Notes: generated by a model from the letters alone, not told the origin. A stretch of DNA of 64,000 nt from Moraxellaceae bacterium (GCA_030680295.1 JAUXVU010000018.1:496001-560000); one strand, 5' to 3'. Shown: positions 47,717 through 57,542, counted from the stretch's first letter. Numbers and translations: made by a program.

Positions 47717-49318
47717 ATGACCACATATACATCAGCAATTGATGCTGTTCGTGCTCTGAAAGCCAAATTTGGCGACACTTGGAGCGCAATCAGCCCAGAA
47801 GATGCAGCTCGCATGCAAATGCAAAACCGCTTCAAAACCGGTCTCGACATCGCTAAGTACACTGCGGCCATCATGCGTAAAGACATGGCTGAGTACGATG
47901 CTGACACCAGCAAGTACACTCAATCACTGGGTTGCTGGCACGGTTTTGTTGGCCAACAGAAAATGATCGCCAACAAAAAATACTTCGGCACCACCAGCAA
48001 AAAATACCTGTACCTGTCCGGTTGGATGGTTGCAGCGCTGCGTTCAGAGTTTGGTCCTCTGCCTGACCAATCCATGCACGAAAAAACATCGGTTCCAGCA
48101 CTGATCGAAGAACTGTACACCTTCTTACGTCAAGCTGACGCCAAAGAACTGAACGACTTGTTCCGTAACTTGAAAAAAGCTCAAGACGCTGGCGACACAG
48201 CTAAAGCCAAAGCAATCGAAGATCAAATCAACAACTTCGAAACGCACATTGTGCCAATCATTGCTGACATCGACGCTGGTTTCGGTAACGAAGAAGCCAC
48301 TTACCTGTTGACCAAGAAAATGATTGAAGCCGGCGCTTGCTGTATTCAAATCGAAAACCAAGTGTCTGACGCTAAACAGTGCGGTCACCAAGCCGGTAAA
48401 GTTACCGTTCCACACGAAGACTTCTTGGCTAAGATCAATGCTGTTCGTTATGCATTCCTGGAACTCGGCGTTGAAGAAGGCGTTATTGTTGCCCGTACCG
48501 ACTCTGAAGGTGCTGACCTGACGCAAAAAATCCCTGTTTCTAACGAACCAGGTGACTTGGCTTCTCAGTACATTAGCTACTTAGACACTCAAGAAATTGA
48601 CATCTCTGAAGCTAAAGATGACGAAATCCTGATCAAGCGTGATGGCAAGCTGCACCGTCCTAAGCGTTTGGCTTCTGGCTTGTTCCAGTTCCGTGAAGGC
48701 ACACAGATCGATCGCGTTGTGCTCGACTGCGTTACTTCTTTGCAAAACGGTGCTGACCTGCTCTGGATTGAAACACCAACACCAAACGTGGCAGAAATTG
48801 CTCACATGGTTAACCGTGTTAAAGAAATCGTTCCAAATGCTAAGCTGGTGTACAACAACAGCCCATCATTCAACTGGACACTGAACTTCCGTCAACAAGC
48901 TTATGACCGCTTTGTTGCTGAAGGCAAAGACGTGTCTGCTTATGACCGCGCTAAGCTGATGAGCAAAGAGTACGACGACACTGAATTGGCTAAAGACGCT
49001 GATGAAAAAATCCGTACTTTCCAAGCTGACGCTGCTCGTGAAGCCGGTGTATTCCACCACCTGATCACACTGCCTACTTACCACACTACAGCGCTGCACA
49101 TGCACGAACTGTCGAAGGGCTACTTCGGCGACCAAGGCATGTTGGCTTATGTTGCTGGTGTTCAGCGTAAAGAAATCCGTGAAGGCGTTGCTTGCGTTAA
49201 GCACCAAGCCATGGCGGGTTCAGACATTGGCGACGATCACAAAGAGATCTTTGCTGGTGAGCAAGCGCTGAAAGCTGGTGATGACAGCAAAAACACAATG
49301 AACCAGTTCCAAGGTTAA
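47717..49318 (+). CDS. aceA: Isocitrate lyase (~530-residue type)
   Basis: A 533-residue enzyme that splits isocitrate to glyoxylate and succinate. The catalytic Cys222 lies in KQCGHQAGK; NLLSxWxx-type blocks are replaced by the pattern of the Pseudomonas/Acinetobacter form (IIADIDAGFGNEEATYLLTK near 181-200; VYNNSPSFNWTLNF). ATG 47717 follows AAAGGA (47705-47710). Codon use is clearly more biased than in most neighbours (CTG, AAC, TTC, GAC and GCT are favoured), which suggests very high expression. Ends at a strong terminator. Confidence 0.97.
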   Translation: MTTYTSAIDAVRALKAKFGDTWSAISPEDAARMQMQNRFKTGLDIAKYTAAIMRKDMAEYDADTSKYTQSLGCWHGFVGQQKMIANKKYFGTTSKKYLYLSGWMVAALRSEFGPLPDQSMHEKTSVPALIEELYTFLRQADAKELNDLFRNLKKAQDAGDTAKAKAIEDQINNFETHIVPIIADIDAGFGNEEATYLLTKKMIEAGACCIQIENQVSDAKQCGHQAGKVTVPHEDFLAKINAVRYAFLELGVEEGVIVARTDSEGADLTQKIPVSNEPGDLASQYISYLDTQEIDISEAKDDEILIKRDGKLHRPKRLASGLFQFREGTQIDRVVLDCVTSLQNGADLLWIETPTPNVAEIAHMVNRVKEIVPNAKLVYNNSPSFNWTLNFRQQAYDRFVAEGKDVSAYDRAKLMSKEYDDTELAKDADEKIRTFQADAAREAGVFHHLITLPTYHTTALHMHELSKGYFGDQGMLAYVAGVQRKEIREGVACVKHQAMAGSDIGDDHKEIFAGEQALKAGDDSKNTMNQFQG

Positions 49319-49341
49319 TTTGGCACTGTCATTGTAAAAAA

Positions 49342-49366
49342 GGCCCGCATCTTGCGGGCCTTTTTT
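49342..49366. terminator. Bidirectional terminator after aceA
   Basis: GGCCCGCA (49342-49349) pairs with TGCGGGCC (49353-49360) around a 3-nt loop; A-run before and T-run after, so it also ends the convergent photolyase transcript. Confidence 0.92.
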
Positions 49367-49367
49367 A

Positions 49368-50897
49368 TTAGAGCTGATTTATATTTCTCAGGTACTGTTC
49401 CGCTTGTTTTATCACCACCTGCTTATCTTCTGGTTTTCGCTGCTGCCAGTTTTTCAACACAATCGCCATGCGATGGTTAGGTCTTAATAGATCAAAATGC
49501 CGGTCGATGAAGTGCCAATAAAAGCTGTTTAGTGGGCATGAGTTATTGCCCGACTTTGCTTTCACATCATAGTGACAGTGCCGGCAATGATCACCTTGAC
49601 GGTGAATATAGGCACCGGATGCGACATAAGGCTTAGTCGCAATCCGCCCGCCTTCGGCGTACTGACTCATGCCATGGGTATTTGGCCATTGCACCCACTC
49701 AAAGGCATCCACATAAATGCCTAAGTACCATTCATTCACTGCTGATGGCGACACGCCAGCCAGCAAGGCAAAGTTACCAGTGACCATTAAACGCTGAATA
49801 TGATGAGCATACCCCGTCGCTAATGACTGCTTAATCGCTTGGGATAAACATCGCATCTGTGTATCACCCGTCCAAAACCAGCTTGGCAAAGCATTATGGT
49901 GAGCAAAGTGATTGGATTCAGACATGCCCGGGTACAAATGCCAGTACAGGCAGCGCATATATTCACGCCAACCTAAAATCTGGCGAATAAAGCCCTCACA
50001 CGCCGCGATATCGACCTGCCCCTGCAACCACGCATGCTCTGCCGCCTGTATCACCTCGCGAGGCGACAGCAGCTTTAGGTTGAGTGCAAATGAAAGCCTT
50101 GAATGAAACAACGTGCCCTGCCCATCCACCAATGCATCTTGATAACGGCCAAAGTGAACCAGCTGATGACTAATGAAGTCGTTAAGCAGTTGTAAAGCCT
50201 GTGTTCGATTAATGGGCCAATCAAGTGTGCCTGAGACTTCACCTATCGTTTTAACGTGGCAACGTTGCAGCATGTCGACAATGTGCTGGCATTTATTGGC
50301 AAAGCTCAAAGGCTCTGGAATAGGTACGGCACCATCGTAAGCTGCTCGATTGGCGGCATCATGATTCCACTTACCACTGACTGGCTTACCATTCGCCGCC
50401 ATCAAAACATGCTCACGCTTACGCATATGGCGATAAAACGTTTCCATTAAAAAATGTTGGGTACCCGGCTTAAACAATTTCGCTACGACACTCTGGTCGG
50501 CCAGAAAATGCTCAGTCGATACACAGTAACTTGGTGTAATCTCGTTATTGGCAAAACCTTGCAGTGCTTGCGCTAATCTATATTCGTCAGGTTGTTGCCA
50601 GGACCATGTGTGGTAGGTTTTATTGGCTAAAAGCTTGGCTAAATTGGCGCAAATACTTTGTTGATTACCCGGGTCATCCAGTGAAATATAGATGACGTTG
50701 TGGCCTGCATCACTAAGCACTTGAGCAAAGTCACGCATGGCCAAGAAAATACCCACCACTTTCTGAATATGATGCTGGCAGTAATCGGTCTCGCTACGCA
50801 CTTCCATCAAGACATAATCGATGTGCGGCTCATGCTGCTGAAACCAAGAATGCTGGCTATTCAGTTGGTCCCCTAAAATTAATCTCAGCTCTTTCAT
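49368..50897 (-). CDS. Fe-S bacterial cryptochrome/photolyase (PhrB-like)
   Basis: A 509-residue photolyase-related protein (COG3046). The N-terminus [19 protein letters not shown] is diagnostic. The FAD-binding half has [15 protein letters not shown], and the Fe-S ligands appear as DTQMRCL followed by [22 protein letters not shown] (C-x2-C-x12-C spacing), so the 4Fe-4S cluster is likely intact. Its relatives repair (6-4) photoproducts. It overlaps the DUF2256 gene by 4 bp (ATGA). Confidence 0.92.
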   Translation of the reverse strand: MKELRLILGDQLNSQHSWFQQHEPHIDYVLMEVRSETDYCQHHIQKVVGIFLAMRDFAQVLSDAGHNVIYISLDDPGNQQSICANLAKLLANKTYHTWSWQQPDEYRLAQALQGFANNEITPSYCVSTEHFLADQSVVAKLFKPGTQHFLMETFYRHMRKREHVLMAANGKPVSGKWNHDAANRAAYDGAVPIPEPLSFANKCQHIVDMLQRCHVKTIGEVSGTLDWPINRTQALQLLNDFISHQLVHFGRYQDALVDGQGTLFHSRLSFALNLKLLSPREVIQAAEHAWLQGQVDIAACEGFIRQILGWREYMRCLYWHLYPGMSESNHFAHHNALPSWFWTGDTQMRCLSQAIKQSLATGYAHHIQRLMVTGNFALLAGVSPSAVNEWYLGIYVDAFEWVQWPNTHGMSQYAEGGRIATKPYVASGAYIHRQGDHCRHCHYDVKAKSGNNSCPLNSFYWHFIDRHFDLLRPNHRMAIVLKNWQQRKPEDKQVVIKQAEQYLRNINQL

Positions 50898-51043
50898 GCG
50901 GATTTATTCCGTTGTCGCCGACAAGCCTCAGAGCAATAACGCACCTCCTCCCAGACAGCGGCCCACTTCTTACGCCAACTGAACGGCCGATGACAAACCA
51001 CACACACTTTGCTGGGCAAGTTTTGTTTTTTAACACCACGCAT
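50894..51043 (-). CDS. Small DUF2256 zinc-ribbon-like protein
   Basis: A 49-residue protein ([20 protein letters not shown] at the start, ending RRQRNKSA) with CxxC (residues 14-17) and CxxxC (37-41) pairs, which could bind zinc. Its pattern, including PFxWRKKW and YCSEACRR, is DUF2256, a family commonly beside Fe-S photolyase genes. The stop overlaps the photolyase start (ATGA), so the two are translated together. It is short enough to be missed by many gene callers. Confidence 0.88.
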   Translation of the reverse strand: MRGVKKQNLPSKVCVVCHRPFSWRKKWAAVWEEVRYCSEACRRQRNKSA

Positions 51044-51161
51044 GATTTCGCCTCACAACCTATTTACCCGCTAAAATTAAGCTGACTGAGGCGTCATTTC
51101 GATTAGACAACAATGCCTTTTTACTTGTATCTTGGCTGCCCCTTGGGTGTGTCGACTGAAT

Positions 51162-52187
51162 ATGAACGCTGCCGATCTCAGCAAAACGCTTCCTTCTGCT
51201 TATGTCTTGCTCTTGCTAGATGTCACTAAACGTTTTGGTGTTAGTGAAGAAGTGATTTTGTCGCCCTTTGGCTTAACCAGAGCCGCGTTATTAGAAACTC
51301 ATGAACACCTACCATTAACCTTGGTTAATGACGTCTTGATTCATGCGTTGGCAGTTACTAATGAGCCTGCCCTGCCGTTTCATGTTGGCATGCAGATGAA
51401 AATCTCAACTCATGGTTTTATCGGCTTTGCTGCTATGACGGCAGATACGGTTCGCCAAGCCTTGGAGTTAGTCGAGCGTTTTAGTGAGTTACGCCTGCTG
51501 GGCGCCACCATTCGTTTAGAGGTTAATCAGGATCAGGCCAGACTTCATGTTGATACTGATTTAACCTTGCAACCTTTGCGTGACGCAGTACTGGCCGCCT
51601 TAATGGTTGGCTTTGGGCAGATGGCGCAAGTTGTGACGGGGGAGACACTTTATGGTGTGGCCTATATTGAGATCGATGAGTTGCCACGTTACCGCGACAT
51701 TATGTATCGACTGCCAGCACAAATTCACTTCAATCAGCCACGTAACATCATTTGCTTTAATGCCAGTTATTTAGACCTGGCCTTATTAATGTCGGACACG
51801 GCATCAATGCAGCTGGCTGTTAAACAGTGCGAGCAAGAGCTGGCAGCCATTGGACACTTCAGTCCTTTTATTCGTGAAGTACGTGCTCTAGTTCATGACA
51901 CAAATATTGGCTTTCGTTCGCTTGAGTCTGTTGCGGAAATGCTCAATCAATCTGAGCGAACACTGAAGCGACAGTTAGCTCAAGAAGGCACCACGTTTAG
52001 CGACATTCTTGAGGATATGCGTCGTCAAGAAGCCATACGCTTACTTATCAATAGTAGCGAGAGCCTAGAACGCATTGCAGATGCATTGGGCTACTCAGAT
52101 GTCGCCAACTTTAACCGTGCATTTAAGCGTTGGACAGGCACTACTCCCGGCCAATACCGTCGCGAGCAGAACTTAACCGATAAATAA
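51162..52187 (+). CDS. AraC-family regulator (arabinose-binding-like sensor domain)
   Basis: A 341-residue transcription factor. The N-terminal ~200 residues look like the Arabinose_bd sensor (HVGMQMKISTHGFIGFAAMTADTVRQALEL), common in regulators of lipid or virulence genes. The C-terminal AraC HTH pair is SVAEMLNQSERTLKRQLAQEGTTF and LERIADALGYSDVANFNRAFKRWTGTTPGQYR. ATG 51162 is the start; the frame stays open to a TTG at 51132. It precedes a FadL-type porin by 88 bp on the same strand, a likely target. Confidence 0.9.
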   Translation: MNAADLSKTLPSAYVLLLLDVTKRFGVSEEVILSPFGLTRAALLETHEHLPLTLVNDVLIHALAVTNEPALPFHVGMQMKISTHGFIGFAAMTADTVRQALELVERFSELRLLGATIRLEVNQDQARLHVDTDLTLQPLRDAVLAALMVGFGQMAQVVTGETLYGVAYIEIDELPRYRDIMYRLPAQIHFNQPRNIICFNASYLDLALLMSDTASMQLAVKQCEQELAAIGHFSPFIREVRALVHDTNIGFRSLESVAEMLNQSERTLKRQLAQEGTTFSDILEDMRRQEAIRLLINSSESLERIADALGYSDVANFNRAFKRWTGTTPGQYRREQNLTDK

Positions 52188-52200
52188 CAAACAAATGTAG

Positions 52201-52217
52201 ATAATCGGCTTGATTAT
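52201..52217. repeat. ATAATC/GATTAT dyad in the fadL leader
   Basis: ATAATC-GGCTT-GATTAT, 6-bp arms with a 5-nt loop, between the AraC stop and the fadL start, followed by a short T-run (TATTTTTG). It might be a weak terminator for the AraC gene or an operator for fadL. Confidence 0.35.
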
Positions 52218-52275
52218 TTTTGCGTGTTTGTGGAACTATGTGGTCACAATAAAAATACATCCTTGAGGGTGACCC

Positions 52276-54045
52276 ATGTCAGCAAACGCTTTTGCTTTAC
52301 GAGCGCTTCCGCTTGCTTTTCTTATGCTGTCGACCACTATTCATGCAGGTGGTTTAGACCTTCCAACGATTGCAGCATCACATCAAGGCACTTCAAACGC
52401 AAACTCAGCAGAAGCTGCTGATGCTTCGGTTATTTATTACAACCCAGCGGGTATGGCCCAGTTGCGAGGCATTAATGTCACCAACAGCCTGTCGGTGTTT
52501 ACGTTGCGCGGCAAAGTTAATGTCGATATGGACGGCACCACCCGCACACCTCCTCCTGGCGCTAATACTCCCGGCGCTGAAGGTGAGTCGATTCGTAACG
52601 ACCCACAAGCGCAAGGTGAAGCCGGCACATTCTGGCCAAAAGTATTAGGCGCTGGTGCTTTTTTTGCGACGGTTCCACTGCATCGAATAAATCTTGATGC
52701 GCTTAAAGCAATCCCCAATTATGAAGACATCACACTTGGTATTGGTATTTTCGCGCCAGGTGGTGGCAATCTTAATTATAAATCAGACTGGGGCGGACGC
52801 TATCACGCAGACAATGTGGCTATTGAGTTAATCAATGTCAATCCATCTATGGCGATTCGTTTTGACGATAAACACAGCATTGGTTTTGGTGCTTCAGTTA
52901 TTGGTGGTCATTTACGTCAAGGCGTTTTAATTGACACAAAAGTTGCACCGTACTTATTCCAATCTTATGTTCAGAACCTATCCTTAGATCAACTAACCAA
53001 CTTAACTGGCGTCATCAGTCCTGAGCTATCAAGTTTACTGGGCACTTTGAACTTGGGAGCGACCTGTGGCGCACTATTAGGCAATGTTTGTAAACCTCTC
53101 GGTTTGCTGCCAAATGATACGCAAACACAAGTAGCAGAAATTTTAGCCGGCCCACTTCTAGATCCAAACTCTTCAGGTAAAGGTAACGTAGAGATGTATG
53201 GTTATGGCTTTGGCTATAATCTCGGCTATATGTTCAATTTCGATGAAACTGCGCGTTTGAGTTTAGCGTATCGTTCTGAAAGTAAACTAAAAATGCGTGG
53301 TGACCTTAAGTGGGACATCAACAATATTCGGGCAAATGAATTAGGACCACTTGGGGATGACTTTTTGCCCGACTGTGATGCTGGCAGCTCAGTAGGTACT
53401 TCTTCCGTACCTGACTTTTTAAGAAACTGCTTGCGTCCTGACACAACCGCAAAAGGTGATTTGATTATTCCTTCGCGGCTGTCTGTAGGCTTCTTTAAAA
53501 AGTTAAACGAAAAGCTAGACTTACTGTTTGACTACACTTTTATTGGCACTAGTGCCGTCAAAGAAATTAAAGTTGATTTCCTTGACCAGAAAACAGCAGG
53601 TGGAGAGCCAGTCAAACAAGGTCCAGGTGGAATTCAGACACGCTGGAGAGATTCTTTCAAAACATCGATTGGTGCTAATTATCACTACAATGAGAAGTTA
53701 ACACTAAAAACAGGTTTTCAGTTTGACCTAACCCCAGTGCCATCAGCGCGATTCCGCCACCCCGGCGCACCTGATAGCGATCGTTACATGCTCTCCTTAG
53801 GTGCCAACTACAAACATGCTAAAAACCTAACGTTTGATGTTGGTTATAGCTTAATTATGTTGGCTGACTCTCGATCAGAATATCGCGACCCATGTCGTGG
53901 CACGTTTAGTGAACAAGAAGATGGAACAATTGACTTTGATACAGCGCGTTCTGATGACTGTACAGGTAATGGTGGCACATTCCGAGGAAACTTCTCTGAT
54001 ACCTATATCAATTTCTTAAGCTTCCAATTCAACCAAAAATTCTAA
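52276..54045 (+). CDS. FadL/OmpP1-family outer-membrane long-chain fatty acid porin (copy 1)
   Basis: A 589-residue outer-membrane beta-barrel for uptake of hydrophobic compounds. Signal peptide ends STTIHA|GGLDLP. The N-terminal hatch has GTSNANSAEAADASVIYYNPAGMAQL with the NPAGM motif; the C-terminus ends in F (FQFNQKF), as barrel proteins do. An insertion near residues 215-290 holds two Cys, and a late loop has a further Cys pair, so disulfides on the outside are possible. GAGGGTGACCC precedes ATG. Paralogue of the gene at 54964. Confidence 0.92.
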   Translation: MSANAFALRALPLAFLMLSTTIHAGGLDLPTIAASHQGTSNANSAEAADASVIYYNPAGMAQLRGINVTNSLSVFTLRGKVNVDMDGTTRTPPPGANTPGAEGESIRNDPQAQGEAGTFWPKVLGAGAFFATVPLHRINLDALKAIPNYEDITLGIGIFAPGGGNLNYKSDWGGRYHADNVAIELINVNPSMAIRFDDKHSIGFGASVIGGHLRQGVLIDTKVAPYLFQSYVQNLSLDQLTNLTGVISPELSSLLGTLNLGATCGALLGNVCKPLGLLPNDTQTQVAEILAGPLLDPNSSGKGNVEMYGYGFGYNLGYMFNFDETARLSLAYRSESKLKMRGDLKWDINNIRANELGPLGDDFLPDCDAGSSVGTSSVPDFLRNCLRPDTTAKGDLIIPSRLSVGFFKKLNEKLDLLFDYTFIGTSAVKEIKVDFLDQKTAGGEPVKQGPGGIQTRWRDSFKTSIGANYHYNEKLTLKTGFQFDLTPVPSARFRHPGAPDSDRYMLSLGANYKHAKNLTFDVGYSLIMLADSRSEYRDPCRGTFSEQEDGTIDFDTARSDDCTGNGGTFRGNFSDTYINFLSFQFNQKF

Positions 54046-54055
54046 TCATGAGCAT

Positions 54056-54086
54056 AAAAAAACCGGCTGAAAATGCCGGTTTTTTT
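54056..54086. terminator. Bidirectional terminator between fadL copy 1 and ttcA
   Basis: A 7-A run, CCGGC (54063-54067), 7-nt loop, GCCGG (54075-54079) and a 7-T run; the A and T runs extend the stem. Confidence 0.88.
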
Positions 54087-54090
54087 ATCG

Positions 54091-54957
54091 TTAATTAAGC
54101 AGTATATTCACCATCTTCAAAGGGTCAGGCACTGCATTAGCCACCGCGGTGCTTCGCTTCAACTCCAAACCCTCAAAATCAAATAGCTCTCGGTCAGCCA
54201 ACTGTGAAGGCGCAACATTCTGCAAAGCAGTAAAAATGCTATCCAACCGTTGTGGATGCTTTAAGTCCCAATCCCTTAACATTTGGTTAATCGTGCCGCG
54301 CTGTAAGTTGTCCTGAGAGCCACACAAATTGCAGGGAATAATGGGAAACCCTTTCAGCTTGGCAAACTCAGCAATATCTTTTTCTTTGCAATAAGCCAAT
54401 GGGCGAATCAGCACATTTTTGCCATCATCCGATAGAAGCTTCGGAGGCATAGCCTTGTTACGACCAGCATGAAATAGATTCAGGAAAAACGTTGCCATGA
54501 TGTCATCACGATGATGGCCTAAGGCTACTTTGGTAGCGCCAATTTCTTGGGCAAAGCCATATAAGCTGCCACGGCGCAGACGACTACAAACAGCACAGAA
54601 AGTCTGCCCTTCTGGGGTCAGTTCTTTAACAATGCTATAGGTGTCTTTTTCTAAAATGTAAAATGGCACACCGCGTTCAGTTAAATACTTAGGCAGTACC
54701 TCTTCCGGAAAGTCTGGTTGCTTTTGGTCTAAGTTGACGGCCACTAACTCAAACTTGACCGGCGCACTGAGTTGCAAGCTAAGCAACATTTCCAGCATGG
54801 TGTAGCTGTCTTTACCACCCGACAAACACACCATGATTTTGTCGCCATCCTGAATCATGTTGTAGTCAGTGATGGCTTGCGCCGTTAGGCGGCGCAAGCG
54901 TTTTTGTAATTTATTGAACTCAGTTCTTGAGCCTTTGTCTTCAATGGTATTGGTCAT
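54091..54957 (-). CDS. ttcA: tRNA 2-thiocytidine synthetase TtcA
   Basis: A 288-residue PP-loop enzyme that thiolates C32 of tRNA. Seen: PP-loop SGGKDS (46-51), Cys121 and Cys124 in CAVC, and Cys in CNLCGS (near 211), which together bind the iron-sulfur cluster in E. coli TtcA. It follows the second fadL gene by 6 bp and shares its transcript, although no functional link is expected. Confidence 0.96.
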   Translation of the reverse strand: MTNTIEDKGSRTEFNKLQKRLRRLTAQAITDYNMIQDGDKIMVCLSGGKDSYTMLEMLLSLQLSAPVKFELVAVNLDQKQPDFPEEVLPKYLTERGVPFYILEKDTYSIVKELTPEGQTFCAVCSRLRRGSLYGFAQEIGATKVALGHHRDDIMATFFLNLFHAGRNKAMPPKLLSDDGKNVLIRPLAYCKEKDIAEFAKLKGFPIIPCNLCGSQDNLQRGTINQMLRDWDLKHPQRLDSIFTALQNVAPSQLADRELFDFEGLELKRSTAVANAVPDPLKMVNILLN

Positions 54958-54963
54958 GGCATA

Positions 54964-56508
54964 TCAGAAGGTATGGTTAATTTGCGCACCGACTGAGTGA
55001 ATATAAGTGTCGGTGAAACGACCGCGAAATGTACCACCATTTCCTGTGCATTGCGAAAAGTCACGACGGCCTGGCTCATTAGAAGTCTGACCATTTGGTG
55101 AGTTATATCCAGCTGGATGACAGAAGTCAGTGTAGTTCGAACGAGCATCAGCCAACATGATAAAGCTATAGGCAAAATCTAGCGTAAATTTGTCATTAAT
55201 ACGGTAGTTAACACCAGTTGCTAGGCTATAACGATCAGAGTCCGGCACAGCAGCGTGGCGACTTTCTGCATTGCGAACTGGTGTCATGTCATAACCTAAG
55301 CCACCACGTAACAACCATTGCTCATTTACCCGATAGTTCGCACCAACACCAACACGGAAGGTATCGCGAAAGTTAGTACGAATAAGTGCATCACCCTGAT
55401 TTGGGTCATCAATTTGCACGCGTAATTCGTTCATTAAACTTGTGCGCTGAAACATGACCGAAGCCATCAACGCTAAACGCTCATTAAACTGGTGAAAAAC
55501 ACCGGCGATCAGGCTGTCCGGGGTTGTTACTTTTAGACGTGCTTTGCTGTCAGGTCTAACTTCATTTTCAACAAATTCTTTAGCATTAACTTGCTGCGTA
55601 ATATTGTTAGGGTTAGGAATGGTCGCTGTCGGGTTGATACCATCAAAACGCCAATCAACATCCCCTCGTAACGTTTGGCGAATGCGTGAACGATAGGCCA
55701 AACTAAAACGTGTATTGTCGTTTAAGCTAAACATATAACCAAGGTTGTAGCCGATACCAAAACCGTACCCTTCGAAGTCAAATGAGTTCATTCCAAACTC
55801 CTCTTCCGGCGGCAATATCGCATTCACTAAGGGTCTACACAATTCAATCGATAAACCACCTAATAAATCACAAAGCGCGCCACCAGTACCGCCACCAAGT
55901 CCTTTAACAGCATCTAAGCCCTGCTCTTGCACGGCCAAAGCCACGTCAGCCCCAAGCTTGGTTTTAGCATGTGACACCTGACCGCTAAAGCCGATAGCTA
56001 TCGAGTGTTTCTCGTCAAATCGAATTGCCATCACAGGGTTAATATTTAATGTTTCAATGGCTGCTCGATCAGCAAAAAAACGACCGGCATAATCAGACTT
56101 ATAGTTAATGTTCGCACCATAAGGTACAAACAACCCTAAACCAAAGGTGATTTCGCCGTTGTAAGGCATCACGATGTAAGACTGTGCTCCACCGATAACT
56201 TGTGGGTGATAAGAGCCTGCAGGGCCACCCCCCGCTGCTTCACCATTAGCTCGAGTTGTACCCTCATCAGTGAACTTGCCGCGAATGCTTAAGAGCTGAA
56301 CACTGTCAGATTTGACGGTGCTACGCATACGAGTCATGCCTGCTGGGTTGAAGTAAACAGTCGACGCATCAGCAGCCTCAGCAGCATTGGCGTGAGCTGT
56401 ACCCATAGCACTGGTCGACATCCAAGGATAATCAATACCAGCAGCAAAGCTGCTGCTAATCGGAAAAATAAACCCCAAGGTTAAACAAAGCGGTAATGGA
56501 AATCGCAT
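54964..56508 (-). CDS. FadL/OmpP1-family outer-membrane porin (copy 2)
   Basis: A 514-residue FadL-type protein (from ATG 56508; an in-frame extension to 56541 would put residues before the signal peptide, and the proposed -10 lies at 56550-56545). Signal peptide LGFIFPISSSFA|AGIDYP; hatch ANAAEAADASTVYFNPAGMTRM with the NPAGM motif; barrel end in F. Like copy 1 it has an extracellular insert with a Cys pair and ends CTGNGGTFRGRFTDTYI, a close match to the end of copy 1, so the two come from a duplication. It is upstream of ttcA in the same transcript. Confidence 0.92.
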   Translation of the reverse strand: MRFPLPLCLTLGFIFPISSSFAAGIDYPWMSTSAMGTAHANAAEAADASTVYFNPAGMTRMRSTVKSDSVQLLSIRGKFTDEGTTRANGEAAGGGPAGSYHPQVIGGAQSYIVMPYNGEITFGLGLFVPYGANINYKSDYAGRFFADRAAIETLNINPVMAIRFDEKHSIAIGFSGQVSHAKTKLGADVALAVQEQGLDAVKGLGGGTGGALCDLLGGLSIELCRPLVNAILPPEEEFGMNSFDFEGYGFGIGYNLGYMFSLNDNTRFSLAYRSRIRQTLRGDVDWRFDGINPTATIPNPNNITQQVNAKEFVENEVRPDSKARLKVTTPDSLIAGVFHQFNERLALMASVMFQRTSLMNELRVQIDDPNQGDALIRTNFRDTFRVGVGANYRVNEQWLLRGGLGYDMTPVRNAESRHAAVPDSDRYSLATGVNYRINDKFTLDFAYSFIMLADARSNYTDFCHPAGYNSPNGQTSNEPGRRDFSQCTGNGGTFRGRFTDTYIHSVGAQINHTF

Positions 56509-56544
56509 GACAATAATGCCCAGCACTGAAAGGGGCACCATAGT

Positions 56545-56569
56545 AACGATGACTAAACATTTGTTCAGT
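56545..56569 (-). promoter_or_regulatory. Promoter/operator of fadL copy 2 with an 18-bp dyad
   Basis: ACTAAACA-TT-TGTTCAGT (56552-56569) is an inverted repeat with one mismatch. Its core AAAC-N4-GTTC resembles the PsrA consensus of fatty acid regulation, G/CAAAC-N2-4-GTTTG/C, as I recall it. On the minus strand a TACTAT near 56550 could be the -10 box, so a repressor on the dyad would lie across the promoter. Weak -35 only. Confidence 0.45.
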
Positions 56570-56572
56570 CCA

Positions 56573-56587
56573 GATTGTCAGACAATC
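56573..56587. repeat. GATTGTC/GACAATC palindrome between fadL copy 2 and pyrF
   Basis: A perfect 7-bp-arm inverted repeat around one A, four bases past the pyrF stop. No T-run follows, so it is not a clear terminator; it may be a second operator element for fadL copy 2. Confidence 0.35.
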
Positions 56588-56590
56588 CTG

Positions 56591-57295
56591 TTATTTCAGG
56601 CTTCGATTGATTGAATTTAACGCAGTCAACGGGTTAACAGACTGTGTAATTGGGCGACCAATCACCAAATAATCAACGCCCGCTGCAATTGCCTGTGGCG
56701 GCGTCATAATTCGACGCTGGTCATCAGCCTGCGCATCAGCAGGACGAATACCTGGGGTAACCAGCAAAAACTCTTTAGGTAGTTGCTGTCGCAACATAAC
56801 GGCTTCTTGAGCTGAACACACGACGCCATGCAAATGGCATTCTGCTGCTAGCTTTGCTAAACGGCTCACCTGAAGTATTGGTTCAACATCAATGCCGACT
56901 TCAGCTAAATCGGCTGCTTCCATGCTAGTCAGTACCGTGACAGCGGTTAGCAAGGTTGCTGATTGCTTTTGTGCTATACGCTCACGTGCAGCCATCATCA
57001 TGCGTCGGCCACCACTGGCATGCACGTTGACCATCCACACGCCCAAGTCAGCAGCGATGGCAACAGCAGCCGCTACCGTATTGGGAATATCATGAAATTT
57101 TAAATCAAGAAAAACCTCAAAGCCGGCATGCTGCAAGCGCTCGACTAACGCCGGTCCGGCTTGAGTAAATAACTCTTTACCAACCTTTAAGCGACACTGT
57201 CTGGGGTCTAGCTGTTGTACAAAATCCAAGGCTGCATCAGGACGAGCAAAATCCAACGCCACAATAACGGGCGAATTACATACTGTTTTAGACAT
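56591..57295 (-). CDS. pyrF: Orotidine 5'-phosphate decarboxylase
   Basis: A 234-residue TIM-barrel enzyme making UMP. Seen: [11 protein letters not shown] near the N-terminus, the catalytic [10 protein letters not shown] (K and D), [16 protein letters not shown] and [11 protein letters not shown] 57295 overlaps the lapA end by 8 bp; a longer GTG start at 57322 exists but matches family length less well. Last gene of the pheA-pyrF supraoperon. Confidence 0.96.
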   Translation of the reverse strand: MSKTVCNSPVIVALDFARPDAALDFVQQLDPRQCRLKVGKELFTQAGPALVERLQHAGFEVFLDLKFHDIPNTVAAAVAIAADLGVWMVNVHASGGRRMMMAARERIAQKQSATLLTAVTVLTSMEAADLAEVGIDVEPILQVSRLAKLAAECHLHGVVCSAQEAVMLRQQLPKEFLLVTPGIRPADAQADDQRRIMTPPQAIAAGVDYLVIGRPITQSVNPLTALNSINRSLK

Positions 57296-57542
57296 TAGGA
57301 TCTGCTTTTGCCTTTTCCACACGACGCTGACGTAATGCCAACCAACTCACGCCGTAAATGAATCCGAAAAAAATACCAATAACAAAGGTAAAGAAAATCG
57401 TTAATCCCGCATGAAGCTCAATAAACGAGACAAACAATAAGTCGAGATCTATACGCTGGCTGTTAGCCAAAGACATCCATAACACGACAAACAAAACGAA
57501 TAGCAAAAACACAATCATCAGTGTCTTACGCAGGTAATTCAT
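57288..57542 (-). CDS. lapA: LapA-domain inner-membrane protein (DUF1049)
   Basis: An 84-residue protein with two membrane helices (about 8-28 and 44-68) and a short basic cytoplasmic tail. The pattern [14 protein letters not shown] and [15 protein letters not shown] fits LapA/YciS, which works with LapB in control of LpxC and lipopolysaccharide amounts. ATGA overlap with ihfB. lapB is not next to it here. Confidence 0.9.
   Translation of the reverse strand: MNYLRKTLMIVFLLFVLFVVLWMSLANSQRIDLDLLFVSFIELHAGLTIFFTFVIGIFFGFIYGVSWLALRQRRVEKAKADPNV

Noticed and set aside
48866-49207. 113-codon antisense frame inside aceA
   Set aside because: aceA is certain and its codon bias explains several antisense frames here (also 48125-48526).
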